DNA of 64,000 nucleotides from Capsicum annuum (lineage: Eukaryota; Streptophyta; Magnoliopsida; Solanales; Solanaceae). The notes under the pieces were generated by a model. That model ran no database searches and was not told where the DNA came from. It saw only the letters and a program-made list of their open reading frames with translations. Every line of letters starts with the position of its first letter. Position 1 is the first letter of the stretch. The stretch spans positions 236,481 to 300,480 of the forward strand of contig NW_025857520.1 in NCBI RefSeq assembly GCF_002878395.1, given 5' to 3'. The position numbers and the translations under genes are program-made. Shown here piece after piece: positions 12,541 to 24,400 of the stretch.

Positions 12541-13270
12541 CATATAAGTCCGTTAAAATAAATTACAATCCCTTAGACTTAATACACATTGACATTTGTG
12601 ATATGAAGTCAACACTATCTCATGGTGGAAAAAAGTATTTTATAACTTTTTATTCACAATTACACTAGATATTGTTATATCTATTTGCTAAATAGTAAGG
12701 ATGAAGTAATAAATACATTTAGGAAATATAAAATAGAAGTTGAAAATTAGTTAGAGATAAAGATCAAAACTATAAGAAGTGATAGAGGCGGAGAATATGA
12801 ATCTTCCTTCGCGTAAATATGTTTAGAGAATGGAATTTTCCCTTAAACTATGGCCCCGTATTCACCTCCATCTAATGGAATTACAAAAAGGAAAAACTAA
12901 ACCTTGAAGAAAATGATGAATGCCTTACTTATAAGTTCAGGTTTATCGTAGAACTTATGGGGGGAAGCTATCCTTACAACTAACTGAATACTTAATGGAG
13001 TGCCACATAGTAAGACGCAATCAATTGCATAAGAAAAATAGAAAAGAAGGAAACCCAACTTGAAATATCTCAAAGTGTGGGGGTGTCTAGCGAAGCTCCA
13101 AATTCCTATGCCTAATAGGGTAAAGATAGGGCTTAAGACAGTGAACTGCGTGTTCATAGGATATGCTAAAATTAGTAAAGCAGGTAAGTTTTTGGTTCTT
13201 GAATCCAAACATTTGGATACCAATGAAAATATGGTAATTGAATCAGATAATGCTAAATTCATTTAACAAA
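12541..13270 (+). pseudogene. Ty1/copia integrase remnant
   Basis: Integrase inserts the cDNA using a D, D, E catalytic triad. The first Asp lies in LDLIHIDICDM (near 12580) and the second in SDRGGEYESSF (near 12780-12812). The third position, which should be Glu before RKN, reads Lys (NGITKRK near 12875-12895). Several stops and frame changes separate these blocks. The C-terminal part is open at 13060-13266 and shows KYLKVWGCLAK and NCVFIGYAK, typical of copia integrase tails. A run of 13 G's at about 13305-13317 follows. Inactive. Confidence 0.85.
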
Positions 13271-13479
13271 TTTATCTGTATAAAACTAGACATGAACACT
13301 CTAGTGGGGGGGGGGGGTCTAAACGACCTAAAGTGAGGATATACATAATAATGAGAATCCAAGATGTAGTACACATCAAAGAAGATAATCTTTGTTTGGA
13401 TCGGATTTTGTAACATTTCTCTTAGAAAACGAGCCTCAAACATTTAATAAAGTAGTGGCATCTTTAGACTCATGCTTTT
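13271..13479 (+). other. Copia spacer between integrase and RT
   Basis: Broken coding sequence of the integrase-RT linker, with a poly-G tract near 13305. No conserved motif is visible; acidic linker sequence is normal here in copia elements. Confidence 0.5.
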
Positions 13480-13863
13480 TTAAAGTGGCAGTCAATAGTG
13501 AGATGGATTCAATATTAAGCAACCATACATAGGAATTGATTGATCTTCCTCCAGGAAATAAACCTTAAGGTTCTAAATAGATCTTCAAAAGTAAAATAAA
13601 GTGGATGGTACTATTGAAAAATACAAGGCAAGACTTGTAGTAAATAGCTTCAAATAGAAAAATGACCTTGATTACTTTGATACATACTATCATGTAATGA
13701 AGATAATATCAATTCGGATATTGATTGCCTTGGTGGCGGTATATGGTATTGAAATACATTAAATAGATGTAAAAATAGAATTCCTAAATAGAGAATTGGA
13801 GGAAAAAAATTACATGGAACAACCTGAGGGTTTTGTGGTAACAGGAAAAGAAATTAAGGAATG
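13480..13863 (+). pseudogene. Ty1/copia reverse transcriptase, N-terminal part
   Basis: Translated across several stops and frame changes, the region shows the opening of copia RT: LIDLPPGNK (near 13540), a FK-K..VDGT-EKYKARLV block (13580-13640), the segment around DVK-EFLN-ELEE (near 13765-13810) and MEQPEGFVV (13815-13841). The frame ends at the left edge of the gypsy LTR (13864), and the next RT residues are found at 23931. This half is therefore physically separated from its C-terminal half. Confidence 0.82.
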
Positions 13864-16409
13864 TGTAATACCCTGTACTTTTCTTAGTTTTATTCTGATC
13901 CTAGTGGGTCAAGGGTAAACTTTAAAAGTGAATAACTCCTTATACATGTAAAATTTTCCATATCTAGACCCACCAAAGTGTAGATAATCGAGTTAGATTT
14001 CCAATGATACTAATTTCACCTTAATCTGATACCCAGTTGGGAAGTTATGGTATTTTTCATATGAGGCAGTAAGCCAACGCAATAGCACCGCATTGCGGTG
14101 GAGTGCAGACTTGCAATCATCCTTTTTCCAGTGAAGCACCATAATTACACCACATCACGATGAACCCCAAAATCCCACTCGTCCCTTTTCAGTAGCTTAC
14201 CGTGATTGGCCAGTGTCACACTAGAAACTGTGGTGGAAGAAAGTACCACATCGCATTGGAGTGAAATGTCACACTTGTTCAGTTTCCAGCAAAGCGATGC
14301 AATAGCACCACATCACGATAGAGTGCAAATTTGCACTTATCCTTTGCTAGTGACACAACATGATAACACTGTGTCGCGCTATAGTGCAAAATCGCACTCG
14401 TCCTTTTTCTAGTAAGACACCGCGATAGGTCCGTGTCGCGCTGAGGAGCAAAATCTGGACTTTAATTTTGATCTTTATTTTCCAAGGGGCAATTAATTCT
14501 TTTCCCAAGCCTTCAAATCATGAAAAATAGAAGATTTAACCTACCCTAGGCCTAATATGCCTATTTTCACAAAAATTACTCTCAAAGAAACCCTAGAGCT
14601 TCAAATATTCAACCTCAAGAAATCCAAATTTCACTATTCTTTTTCAAAGATAACCATAAATTCAAGGCTCCCAATTCAAGATCATAAAGAAACAATCTTC
14701 AAGAGCACAAATAGTAATTAAAAGGTCAAGCTTCTTCATCATTTCATCTATTAAGGTATATGGGGTTATGAACAAGGATGCCCCTTTCATCCTTCTACCC
14801 AAAACAAGTTTTAAAGTTGAATTTTACATGATATTATATGAATTTCAATTTAGGGTTTAAACCCACTCAGCACTATTTGAAGATTATGATGATACAAGTG
14901 ATTTACATGTTGAATTACATGTCTGCTTTCATATTTTATATGTGTGATATTATTTTCCATATTTTGAATTGAATTTTCAAGACTTTAATTATTTAGCATG
15001 AATGTTATGATGATTTGACATAATTTTAATGTATGGGTTACCAAGCCCTAGTTTGAATCTTGATATTTGAAGAATTACTATGAATTAAGCACCCTATGAT
15101 TAGTTATATTCAGATTTTTATCAAGATTTGATATTTTGATCTCAAATAAGATATAAAATCCATTTTTCAATTTTAATTACAGTTTAAAGTAAACAGATAC
15201 ATAATTGGTTTTAATTATAAATCCTTATACTCGTTTTAAAGTGGAATTCCTATAGAATGAACATACAAATTATAGGAGTAGTATTTAGCATCGAGTTGGG
15301 TAGGTTAACATGCCACAAAACTATGAGCCAACACAGATTCAAATTATCAAATTATTTCAATTTATATGGATGATAAATACAGATCATGATCACTTAGCTT
15401 AGGTTATACTCCTTGGTAAGAGTATGATACCTCTCCCCAATATGAGGTTCTCAATTGTGGGAACCAAACATTGGACACTATGACAGCTTACATAGTGTAT
15501 GTCAATTATAAGAACCTCCCTAAGGTCTAATAAGTTAAGTACAACACAGAATAATAGAACAACTCCAAGAAACTAAGTGTAAAGGCTCACGGATTTACTA
15601 AGATATGGTCATACTTAGGACACAAATTATAGAATTTAACTTTTAGTTTTCATATAATGAAAGTGAGTCCTTCCCACACTTAGCATTCATGATTTGAAAA
15701 TAGATTTCAAGTACAAATTTAGAACTAAGTGTGGTGGCTCACAATATTCATATAGTATGTTTTACCATTCATGATTTATGATTATAGTTTTCAGTTGCTC
15801 AAGCCAAAGTGTGCCACTACTACTTAGCAGGTATTATTTACAAGAAAGATATGTATATATATATATTCCCTCACTGTTTTACTTATGCATTCACCCCACA
15901 TGCTCAGTACATTCCAGAAGTACAGATCCACATATATGTCTATGTGCTACATTGTTTAATTATGTAGGTTCAAGTGCTCCATTTCAGCTGCGTGAGTGAG
16001 TTTGAGCATCTCCATCTACATCTTGATAGTTGGTGAGTCCTCATAGTCCAAGGACCTAGTTATTTAGCTTTCTTTCTTATTAAGGTAGTTGATTCAGTAT
16101 TTATAGTCAGTTTCAATCAGCTGGGGGCTTGTGCCTGTGGCTCTCTAGTTGTTAGTAGTAGAGTCTTATTAGACTGATAGTCATAATTCAGATTTTTAGT
16201 GTTGATTTTCTAGACTTTTGAGTCAAGTATTTTCAGAAATTAGGTTCAAATAATTTTAGCTTAGATCAGATAGACTTCTGCATTAATTTTATGTTTATAT
16301 TCTCCATTATGAGGTACTGCTTTAGCAGGAGGCTTACAGGATTTTCTTGAGAGTACTCGCAGTCTTGAGCACCGTGTGACATTTTAGGACCTATTTTTGG
16401 GGCGTTACA
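13864..16409 (+). repeat. 5' LTR of nested gypsy element
   Basis: 2546 bp from TGTAATACCC to GTTACA. It contains the GC-rich minisatellite at 14075-14450 and a TA microsatellite at 15853-15867, both with counterparts in the 3' LTR. No coding content. Confidence 0.92.
14075..14450 (+). repeat. Degenerate minisatellite in 5' LTR
   Basis: About six imperfect units of 55-85 bp, each pairing a 'cgcgatagcacc' type word with a 'catcgcggtgga' type word and followed by a phrase like 'gcactcgtcctttttc'. Unit starts are near 14087, 14140, 14202, 14290, 14343 and 14406. Many differences are CG to TG or CA. Confidence 0.75.
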
Positions 16410-16413
16410 AACT

Positions 16414-16433
16414 TGGTATTAGAGCCTAAGGTT
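16414..16433 (+). other. Primer-binding site, initiator-Met tRNA type
   Basis: TGGTATTAGAGC four bases after the 5' LTR end matches the widespread plant primer site TGGTATCAGAGC with one C-to-T change. This is where the tRNA primes minus-strand cDNA synthesis. Confidence 0.88.
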
Positions 16434-16612
16434 ATAAGAGTCCTAGGGAGTCAGATAAGCTGCATTATGTACAGTCTTGATCTTGGGTGTGAAGCATGCC
16501 ACATTGATGAGCAAGAGGCTATAGGACATTTAAGGAAATCATCCTTTTTTTTCATAATCTATCATGCTTACAGTGTCTCTAACTGGTTTTAACTTGTTCT
16601 CTTATGTGATAG

Positions 16613-17425
16613 TTGAATATTCCTCCTCGCCAAGCTAATGCACGCAGAAATGATAACTAGCCACCCCAACCTGCCGACCTTTTGAGTGAGAGTATATCCT
16701 ATGCTAAATTTTGGGCTACCTTTCAGGCGTTGGCCCAGGATGTGACTGCCAATGTTCAAGGTAACCATCAGGCGGCAGTCCCACTTTAGTAGAATAGTGA
16801 TTTAGGAGCAGCCAAAATTCTTGACTTTATAAGAATGAATTCGCCTGAGTTCTTTAGATCAAAAGTAGGTGAGGACCCACAAATTTAGTTAGATGAAGTA
16901 AGAAAGATCACCCAGATTATGCATATTACTAAAGAGAAGAGTGTAGAGTTGGAATTCTATAGGCTGAAGGATGTGGCATATGATTGGGAGGTTATGTCGA
17001 AGAATAATAAAGGTGAGAATGCAACTCCTATAACTTGGCAGGTATTTCAGGATATATTTCTAGATAGGTTATTTCCGCATGAATTCATAGAAGCTAAGGC
17101 AGAGGTATTTATGAACCAAAGGCAGGTCTCAATGACAGTGAAAGAGTACTACCTCAGGTTCAATCCATTGAATAAGTATGCCTCTGACACGATGGCTGAC
17201 CCTAGGTCAAGTATGAGTAAGTTTGTTACTAGAGTATCTGGTTTGGTAGTCAAGGAGTATAACACTGTCATGCTTACTGGAGATATGGTTCTTGCTAGGC
17301 TGATGATTCATGCTCAACAGATAAAGGCAGAAAAGTTAAAGGGAAGAGAGAGAGGAAATAAAAAGGCTAGAACTGGGCAATTTGATTATAGCAAAAAAAG
17401 ATCTAGAGGGGGAAATTGTTCATAG
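16613..17425 (+). pseudogene. Ty3/gypsy gag (Retrotrans_gag) remnant
   Basis: Gag forms the virus-like particle. The frame starts at the position where ATG is expected but reads TTG (16613) followed by NIPPRQANARRNDN and then a stop. After three more stops it is open from 16919 to 17425 (168 codons). That part carries the conserved capsid core: a YRLKDVAYDWEV-type segment, FLDRLFPHEFIEAKAEVF and a TVKEYYLRFNPLNKYA block, ending in a basic KGRERGNKKAR region. This is the longest open part of the element. The lost start and early stops mean no full product. Confidence 0.88.
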
Positions 17426-17529
17426 TTTTGGAGTCGATCATTTATCCCAGTGTTTCCGCCCCTAGAGCTAGGTAGGATTAGTGGGGTAAAGCTTCTATGT
17501 ACATGTCTCAGAATAGTATGAGTGGAAAA

Positions 17530-18175
17530 AACGACTATCTTTCATGTGCTAAGTGTATGAATCATTTGGGTGAGTGATTGTTGGGATAAAAAAGTTGTTA
17601 TAGTTATGGTAAGTTGGGTTATGGAATCAAAGCATGTCTGCATGCTAAGTAGGGAAATAGGGATATTCGTCTCCAGACTCAGGCTACTAGAGCACCAACT
17701 CGTCTAGGTTGCCCAGCCCCTCCTCATGGAACATCTCCAGTACCGTTGACAGTCAGCGCCAAAATTAATTTTATACTTTACTATCACATTAGGAGTAGGA
17801 GACTTCACTAGATATTATTACTTTTATGCTTCGTGTCTTTCATCTTGACATTTATGTGTTGTTATGCCCTCGGTCAAACCTCTCTTATGTGACCCCACTA
17901 TTTGAAGTAAATTTTGGGAAAAGACCTAAAAACTCCCTAAGACCTTCTTAGTTTCCACCCCGGTGGTTGACTCAGTTGTTGCCGAATGATCCTATAGAAA
18001 GTTTTGTATCACTATCTATCATAAGATCATCTTTGCAGACATAATAAAGTTATACTTGGACAATTTTTAGATTATTCTTGGTATGTGTTGGCTCCATTCA
18101 TGTTATGCCTCAATAGTTTATCGCACTTGAATAGTGAAGTTTTAGTTTTCTGATGAGCCAGCTTTAAGTGGGAAG
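17530..18175 (+). pseudogene. Gypsy zinc knuckle and aspartic protease remnant
   Basis: A CX2CX4HX4C knuckle is expected after gag. The segment near 17592-17634 reads C-Y-S-Y-G-K-L-G-Y-G-I-K-A-C, so the second Cys and the His are both Tyr, each explained by one base transition. Protease follows, heavily broken; the recognisable part is the LGM.WLHSCYAS block near 18070-18110, the conserved end of Tekay-like proteases. I could not find an intact active-site Asp motif. Confidence 0.72.
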
Positions 18176-18289
18176 GTAATTCAGTGTCTCTCAAAGGTCA
18201 TTTTATATTCTATCTTAAAGCTAGAAAGTTTATATAAAAAGGGTGCATCTATCCTTTAGTTCAAGTCAAAGACACTAATTCTAAGGCTC

Positions 18290-19160
18290 CAATATTTCAG
18301 TCAGTCCACGTAGACAATGAGTTTCCTTAAGTTTTTCTCAAAGATTTTCCAAGGGTACCTCCCGATAGGGAAATAAAATTTGGTATTGACCTTAATCCAG
18401 ATACTCATCCTATCTTTATTTGTCCATATCATATGGCTCTATCCAATATTTATAGGTTAAAATAACAGCTTAAAGACCTCTTATATAAAGGTTTCATAAG
18501 GCCCTGTGTCTCTCCATGGGGTGCTCCCATCCTATTTGTGCAAAAGAAAGATAGTTCCTTGCAAATGTCCATTGACTATCGTTAGCTGAATAAAATCATA
18601 ATAAAAAACAAATATCCTCTACCTAGGATTGATAACTTATTCAACCAACTTTAAGGTGCAATTTAATTCTGTAAGATAGACCTTAGATCCGGCTATTATT
18701 AGCTTAGGGTAAGGGAATGTGATATTCCAAAGACATCTTTCAGAACTCATTATTGTCATTTCGAGTTTCTAGTCATACCCTTTAGGATGAGAAATACCCC
18801 AACAACTTTCATGGATTTGATGAAAAGAGTGTTCAAATAGTATTTAGACATATTTGTCATAGTTTTTATCGATGATATTCTTGTCTATTCTCATAGTGTG
18901 GATGACCACATAGACCATCTTAAATTGTGTTGCAAACTCTAAGGGATCACCACTTGTTTGTCAAATTTAGAAAATATAAATTTTTCTAAGGTTACTAGCT
19001 TTCCTCGGTCATATTATTTCTAGTGATGGCATAAGAGTTGATCCCCAAAAGATTGAAGCAGTAAGAAACTGGCCTAGACCTATCTTTCCATTTGACATCA
19101 GGAGTTTTTTAGGTTTAGCTGGCAATTATAGATATTTTGTTTAGGGTTTTTGTCTATTGC
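18290..19160 (+). pseudogene. Gypsy reverse transcriptase remnant
   Basis: RT copies element RNA into cDNA. Motifs are in order: the segment around FPRVPPDREI (near 18345), [20 protein letters not shown] (18492-18551), SLQMSIDYR (near 18557), KIDLRSGYY (about 18675-18700), and FIDDILVYSHS (about 18868-18900), where the usual YVDD box reads FIDD. In-frame TAG and TAA stops, mostly at Gln positions, interrupt it several times, and there is a frame change after about 18940. The thumb region (SFL/GLA-type words) is near 19095-19130. Confidence 0.88.
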
Positions 19161-19199
19161 GTCCCCCATATCAAGATTAACTCAGAAGAAAGCTAAGTT

Positions 19200-19665
19200 T
19201 CAGTAGTCAGATTCCTATGAGAAGATATTTCATAAGTTGAAGGCTCGAGTTACTTCAACCCTAGTTTTAGTGTTACTTGATGGTACAAATGGATTCATTA
19301 TCTATTGTGATGATTCTAGAATTGGTCTGGGTTGTGTTTTTATACAGAGAGATAAAGTTATAGCCTATGCCTCTAGACAACTTATGCGTCATGAAAAGAA
19401 CTACCCTGCCCATGACCTTGAGCTAGCTGCTACTGTATTTGTATTGTAAATATGAAGGCACTATCTTAATGGGGTGCATGTTGATGTATTCAAGAACCAC
19501 AAAAGCTTGAAATATGTGTTTACTCAGAAAGAGTTAAATCTTTGTCAGAGAAGGTGGTTAGAATTGTTGAATGATTATGACATAAATGTTTTATATCATT
19601 CAGGTAAGGCCAATGTAGTGGCAGATGCTCTTAGTTGACTATTTGTGGTCAACATTGCTCATATG
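19200..19665 (+). pseudogene. Gypsy RNase H remnant
   Basis: RNase H removes template RNA. The stretch 19237-19449 is open and encodes [19 protein letters not shown] and [20 protein letters not shown], the two conserved blocks of gypsy RNase H, including the first catalytic Asp region and the ExxxYP-like H-E-K-N-Y-P motif. After a stop at 19447 it continues to [14 protein letters not shown] (near 19540) and [11 protein letters not shown] (19605-19637). The last domain motif is complete in sequence but the frame is broken. Confidence 0.88.
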
Positions 19666-19914
19666 GAGAGTGATAAGAGAGAATTAGTTTAAGAAGTTCA
19701 CCAGTTACCTCGATTAGGTATGAGGTTGGTTGACTCAGCGGAGGGGAATATTTAGATTTAGAGTAGTTCAAAATCTTCTCTAATTTCAAAAGTAAAAGAG
19801 AAGCAGTATAAGAAATGTAGTTTGGTCAAACTGAAGGGGTCAGTTAAAGACCAAATGGTAGAGATTTTCTCCCAAGGGGGATATGATGTGTTGATATACT
19901 AGATTTGATTGTGT

Positions 19915-20760
19915 GTGCCATGTGTTGATGATTTGAGACAGCGGATTATGGCAGAAATGCATGGTGCACAATACTTCATTCACCCAAGAGCCACCAAGAT
20001 GTACTATGTTTTTTCAGAAGTCTATTGGTGGAGTCGTATAAAGAAAGATATTGCAGAATTTGTGGCTTAGTGTGGAACTTGACAACAGGTTAAGGTAGAG
20101 CACCAAAGACCTAGTGGCACATTGTAGGAGTTTGGTATTCCCACTTAGAAGTGGGAAGAGGTGAACATGGACTTTGTGATAGAATTACCCCATTTACGTT
20201 GACAACATAATTTAATTTGGGTTATTGTAGATAGATTGACCAAATCAACCCACTTTTAGCCAGTTCATACATCCTACATAGCTGAAGATTATGTTAAGTT
20301 ATAGATTAAAGAGTTGGTTAGATTCCACAGAGTTCACTTGTCCTTAGTTTCAGATAGGGGTTCTTAGTTTGGAAAGCCTTTCAAAAAGGTCTTGGTACCT
20401 ACGTTCATCTCAACTCAACTTTTCACTTGTAGATAGATGGTCCAGAAAGGAGGACCATTCAGAGCCTAAAGGATGTATTGATGGCATGTGTTCTTGAATT
20501 CAAAGGCATTTGGGATTGCCACTTGTCATTGATCGAGTTTGTATACAATAACAGATACCATTCTAGTATTTCGATTGCCCCATTGGAGGATCTTTATGGG
20601 CAGAGATATTGGTCAATAGTCGATTGGTTTAAAGTGGCTGAAGCCTCTTTGATTGGGCTAGATATGGTGTTTGAAGCCATGGAGAAAGTTCAGTTGATTC
20701 TAGAGAGATTGAAGGAATCTCAGAACCGTTAGAATTCTTATGCAGACATAAGAAGGAGAG
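19915..20760 (+). pseudogene. Gypsy integrase zinc-binding and catalytic core remnant
   Basis: The H2C2 zinc region is decayed (HPRATKMYYVFSEVYWW near 19985-20035, then a C..C pair with a stop). In the catalytic core the first Asp lies in MDFVIELP (near 20168) and the second in SDRGS (near 20350). The region of the third residue, after a frame change near 20430-20460, is not clean. The open part 20478-20732 includes EFVYNNRYHSSISIAPLEDLYG, the conserved block after the core. Confidence 0.85.
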
Positions 20761-21200
20761 ATCTTGAGTTTGAAATTGATGATTTTATTTATTTGAATGT
20801 TTCACCCATGAAGGGGGTGAAGAGATTTGGCAAAAATAGAAAGCTTAGTCTCCTATACGTGGGTCCCTTTAGGATATTAAGTCGTGTGGGGAAGGTAGCA
20901 CATGAGCTTGAGCTACTTACAGACTTGTCATCAGTTCAACTATTGTTCCATGTATCCTTGTTGAAAATTCAGCTATTGTAGTCCCTATAGAAAGCATGGA
21001 TATTTAGATGAGCCGTTCATACCAAAAACTTCCAGTTGAGATCCTTGATCACCAGATCCATAGACTAATGAAAAAAGAAGTTCCCTTGGTCAAAGTTCTA
21101 TGGTGAAATCAGTCTGTTGAGGGTGCTACTTGGGAAGTAGAAACAGACACGCAAACCAAGTATCCTCACCTCTTCTTCACAAACTCAGATTCATCCTAAG
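20761..21200 (+). pseudogene. Gypsy integrase C-terminus and chromodomain-like tail
   Basis: A GPFRILSRVGKVAHELELL block (20790-20920) and FHVSLLK (near 20948) mark the integrase C-terminal GPY/F module. Further on, across stops, VLWRNQSVEGATWE-like residues (about 21095-21140) resemble the chromodomain tail that directs chromoviruses to heterochromatin. This supports the Tekay/Del assignment. Confidence 0.75.
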
Positions 21201-21410
21201 GTAATAGTCTTTCTTAACTCAGTTCTTTTCCAGTCTCAGTTTCAGTCATGTGATTATCTTTATGTCAATTCATGAATTTGTAGATTTGTTCAGTTGCTCA
21301 GTATGATTTAGATTCAATCATACAGTTTGGTTTCAATTGTGCATGCTAGTATATAGTCTTAGTTCCTTAGTATCCTCAATTTAAATAGTCTCATTCGAGG
21401 GCAAATGTTC

Positions 21411-21425
21411 CTAAGGGGGAGATAT
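21411..21425 (+). other. Polypurine tract
   Basis: CTAAGGGGGAGATAT directly before the 3' LTR, the plus-strand primer site. AAGGGGGAGA is the purine core. Confidence 0.85.
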
Positions 21426-23930
21426 TGTAATACCCCATACTTTTCTTGGTTATATTTAGCTCCTAGTGTGTCAAGGTTCAAATTTAAAAGTGAATAACTC
21501 TTTATTCGTATAGAATTTTCCAGCTCTAGACCCACCAAAGTATAGATAATTGAATTAGATTTCCAACGATACCGATTTCTCCTTAATCTGATACCCAGGT
21601 GGGAAGTTATGGTATTTTTCACGTGAGGCAGTAAGCCAACGTAATAGCATCGTGTTGTAATGGAGTACAAATTCATAAACATACTTTTTCTAGTTAAGCA
21701 CCATGATTACGCCACATCGCGATGAACCCCAAAATCCCACTCGTTCCTTTTTAGTAGCTCACCATGATTGGGTAGTTTTTCACCAAAAATCGCGGTGGTA
21801 CATGGTACCACATCGCGTTGGTTTGAAATTTTGCACTATTCCTATTTCTGGTGAAGCGACGTGATAGCACTACATCGCGGTGGAGTGAAAATTTGCACTT
21901 GTCCTTTTTTAGTGACGCAACGCGATATCACTGCATCATGCTATAGTGAAAAATGGCCCTCATCCCTATTCTAGTAAGACACCGCGATGGCGTATCATCA
22001 TGTTGAGGTACACAATTTGGAATTTAGTTCCGAACTTAATTTTCCAATGGGTAATTTATTCTTTTCCCAATCCCCCAAATCGTGAAAAATAGAAAAATTA
22101 ACCTACCCTAAGCCTAATACACTTATTTTCACCAAAATAACTATGAAAGAAACCCTTGAGCTTCAAATCTTAAACATCAATAAATCCAAATTTCACCATT
22201 CTTTTTCCAAGATAACCTAAAATTCAAGGTTTCCAATTCAGGATCTTTAAGAGCACAAATAGTAATTCAAAGTTCAAGCTTCTTCATCTATTAATCTATT
22301 AAGGTATGTGGGGTTATGAACAAGGATACTTCTTTCATCTTTGTTCCCAAAACTAATTTTAAAGTTGAAGTTTGCATGATATTATATTAATTTTAGTTTA
22401 GTATTTATACCCATTCATCACAATTTGAAGATTATGATGATACAAGTGATTTAGATGTTGAATTGCATGTCTACTTTCGCATTTTTATCTGTGTGACATT
22501 ATTTTCCAGATTTAGAACTGAATTTTCAAGACTTTCATAATTTAGCATGAGCTTTATGATTATTTGACATGAATTTGATTAATGGATTACAAATCCCTAG
22601 TTTGAATATTGATATTTCAAGAATGATGACTACGCTTTAAGCACCCTATGATTAGTTATATTCAGATTTTGATCAAGATTTGATCTTTTGATCTCAGCTA
22701 CGAAATGGAATCTATATTACAATTTTAATTATTGTTTAAAGTAAATAGTTACACAATTGGTTTTCATTATAAACCCTTATACTAGTTTTAAAGGGGAATA
22801 TCTATAGAATGAGCATACAGATTAAAGGGAGTAGTATTTAGCACCGAGTTGTAATGCCCCAGAACTATGAGCCAACATAGATTCAGATTATTGCCATTTA
22901 TATGGATGACATATGCATATTGTGACCACTTAGCTTAGGTTATACTCCTTGGAAAGAATATGACACCTCTTCCCAACGTGAGGTTTTCCCATAAGGGAAC
23001 TAGACATTCGACACTATGACAGATCACACAGTGTATGTCGGTTAGAAGAACCACCCTAAATCCTAATAAGTTAAGTCCTAACAAAGAATAACAGAACAGC
23101 TCCCATAAAGTAAGTGTAAAGGATCATGAATTTACTGAGATATGGTCCTACTTAGAGCACAAATTACAGAATTTCAACTTTTAGTTTTCATATAATGAAA
23201 GTGAGTCCTTCCTACACTTAGCATGCATGATTTGAAAATAGATTTCAAATACAGATTTAGAACTAAGTGTGGTGGCTTACAATATTCATGTAGTATCTTT
23301 TACCATTCATGATTTATGATTACATTTTCAGTTACTCAAGCCAAAGTGAGCCATTATTACTTAGCAGGCATTATTTATGAGAAAGATATATATATATATA
23401 TATATATTCCCTTGCGTTTTTACTTATGCATTCAGCCCCACATGCTCAGTACATTTCATAAGTACTAATCCATATATAAGTCTATGAGCTACATTATTTA
23501 AAAATATAGGTTCACGTGCTCCATTTTAGCAGCGTGAGTGATTTCGAGCATATCAGTCCTCATAGTTCGGGGACCTAGTTATTCAGCTTTCTAGCTTATT
23601 AAGGTAGTTGATTAAGTATTTATAGTCAGTTCGAGTCAGTTGAGGGCTTGTCCCAATGGATCTCTAGTTGTTAGTAGTAGATGTTTCTTAGACTGCTAGT
23701 TATAATTTAGATTTTTAGTATTGATTGTCCAAACTTTTGAGTCAAGTATTTTTCAGATATTATGTTCAGATAATTTCATCTTATATCACACATACTTCCG
23801 CATCGATTATTATGTTTACATTCTCCATTATGAGTTATAGCTTTAGCAAAAGGCTTACAGGGTTAGCTTTAGACTACTCATAGTCTTAAGCATCATGTGA
23901 CGTCTCGAAATCCATTTTCGGAGTGTTACA
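21426..23930 (+). repeat. 3' LTR of nested gypsy element
   Basis: 2505 bp from TGTAATACCCC to GTTACA, aligned end to end with 13864-16409. It has the same minisatellite at about 21635-22005 and a longer TA microsatellite at 23389-23408. The boundary abuts resumed copia RT sequence at 23931. Confidence 0.92.
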
Positions 23931-24400
23931 GTGTGTAAAATTTTTAAGTCACTTTATGGACTAAAACAAGAACCTAAACAGTGGCATGCAAAGTTTGACC
24001 AAACCATGTTGGCAAACAGGGTCAAGATAAATGAATGTGATAAATGTGTTTACATTAGGGACACTCAAAATCACCAAGTTATTTCTTATTTGTATATGGA
24101 TGATATGTTGATCATCAGTAGAGAAATTTATGACATAAATAATATGAAATGAATAATCGAGAGAAAGTTTGATATGAAAGACCTTAGAGTTGCAGATGTG
24201 GTCTTAGAGAGAAGAATCCAAGAACTCCAAAAAAATTGTCATTGTCACAGTCTTGTTACATTAAAAAGGTACTTGAAAAGTTCAATTATTTGGAATTTGG
24301 TATTTCTAAGACTCCATTGGATGTGAACTTTGCAATTCAAAAAATGAGGGTGAAAGTAACTCACAGTTGGAATATGCAAGAGGGTTGGGATATTTAATAT
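23931..24400 (+). pseudogene. Ty1/copia reverse transcriptase, C-terminal part
   Basis: The frame opens exactly at the gypsy border and encodes CKIFKSLYGLKQEPKQWHAK, then FDQTMLAN, and ISYLYMDDMLII (near 24085-24118), where YMDD is the copia polymerase box. This is the direct continuation of the RT at 13480-13863. A stop follows NNMK at 24150, and the downstream KFDMKDL block persists, then frames shift. With the gypsy element in place the two halves cannot be read as one protein. Confidence 0.9.

Larger units (their letters stand above)
11456..13863 (+). mobile_element. Ty1/copia element, left half, interrupted by gypsy insertion
   Basis: Order of remnants is gag with zinc knuckle, protease, GAG-pre-integrase, integrase, then the first part of reverse transcriptase. 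Integrase before RT is the diagnostic copia order. The coding order resumes at 23931 after the inserted gypsy element. No 5' LTR, primer site or gag start is visible, so the left end is truncated. It resembles the Tnt1/Tork-like group common in Solanaceae; lineage is a judgement from memory. Confidence 0.85.
13864..23930 (+). mobile_element. Complete but inactive Ty3/gypsy chromovirus, Tekay-like, nested in copia RT
   Basis: A 10067-bp element with both LTRs (13864-16409 and 21426-23930), a Met-tRNA-type primer site, gag, protease, RT, RNase H, integrase, chromodomain-like tail and polypurine tract, in gypsy order (RT before integrase). Both LTRs start TGTAATACCC or TGTAATACCCC and end GTTACA. 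The element splits copia RT. Flanking bases are GAATG on the left and GTG before the resumed coding sequence on the right, which I read as a target duplication that has since lost two bases. A by-eye comparison of the first 235 bp of the two LTRs gives about 36 mismatches (about 85% identity), so the insertion is old. Confidence 0.92.

Noticed and set aside
12897..13262. Minus-strand ORF of 121 codons with hydrophobic stretches
   Set aside because: Antisense of the copia integrase remnant; hydrophobicity arises from the complement of the lysine- and glutamate-rich sense strand.
21359..21682. Minus-strand ORF of 107 codons
   Set aside because: Crosses the polypurine tract and the 3' LTR start of the gypsy element, so it cannot be a gene.
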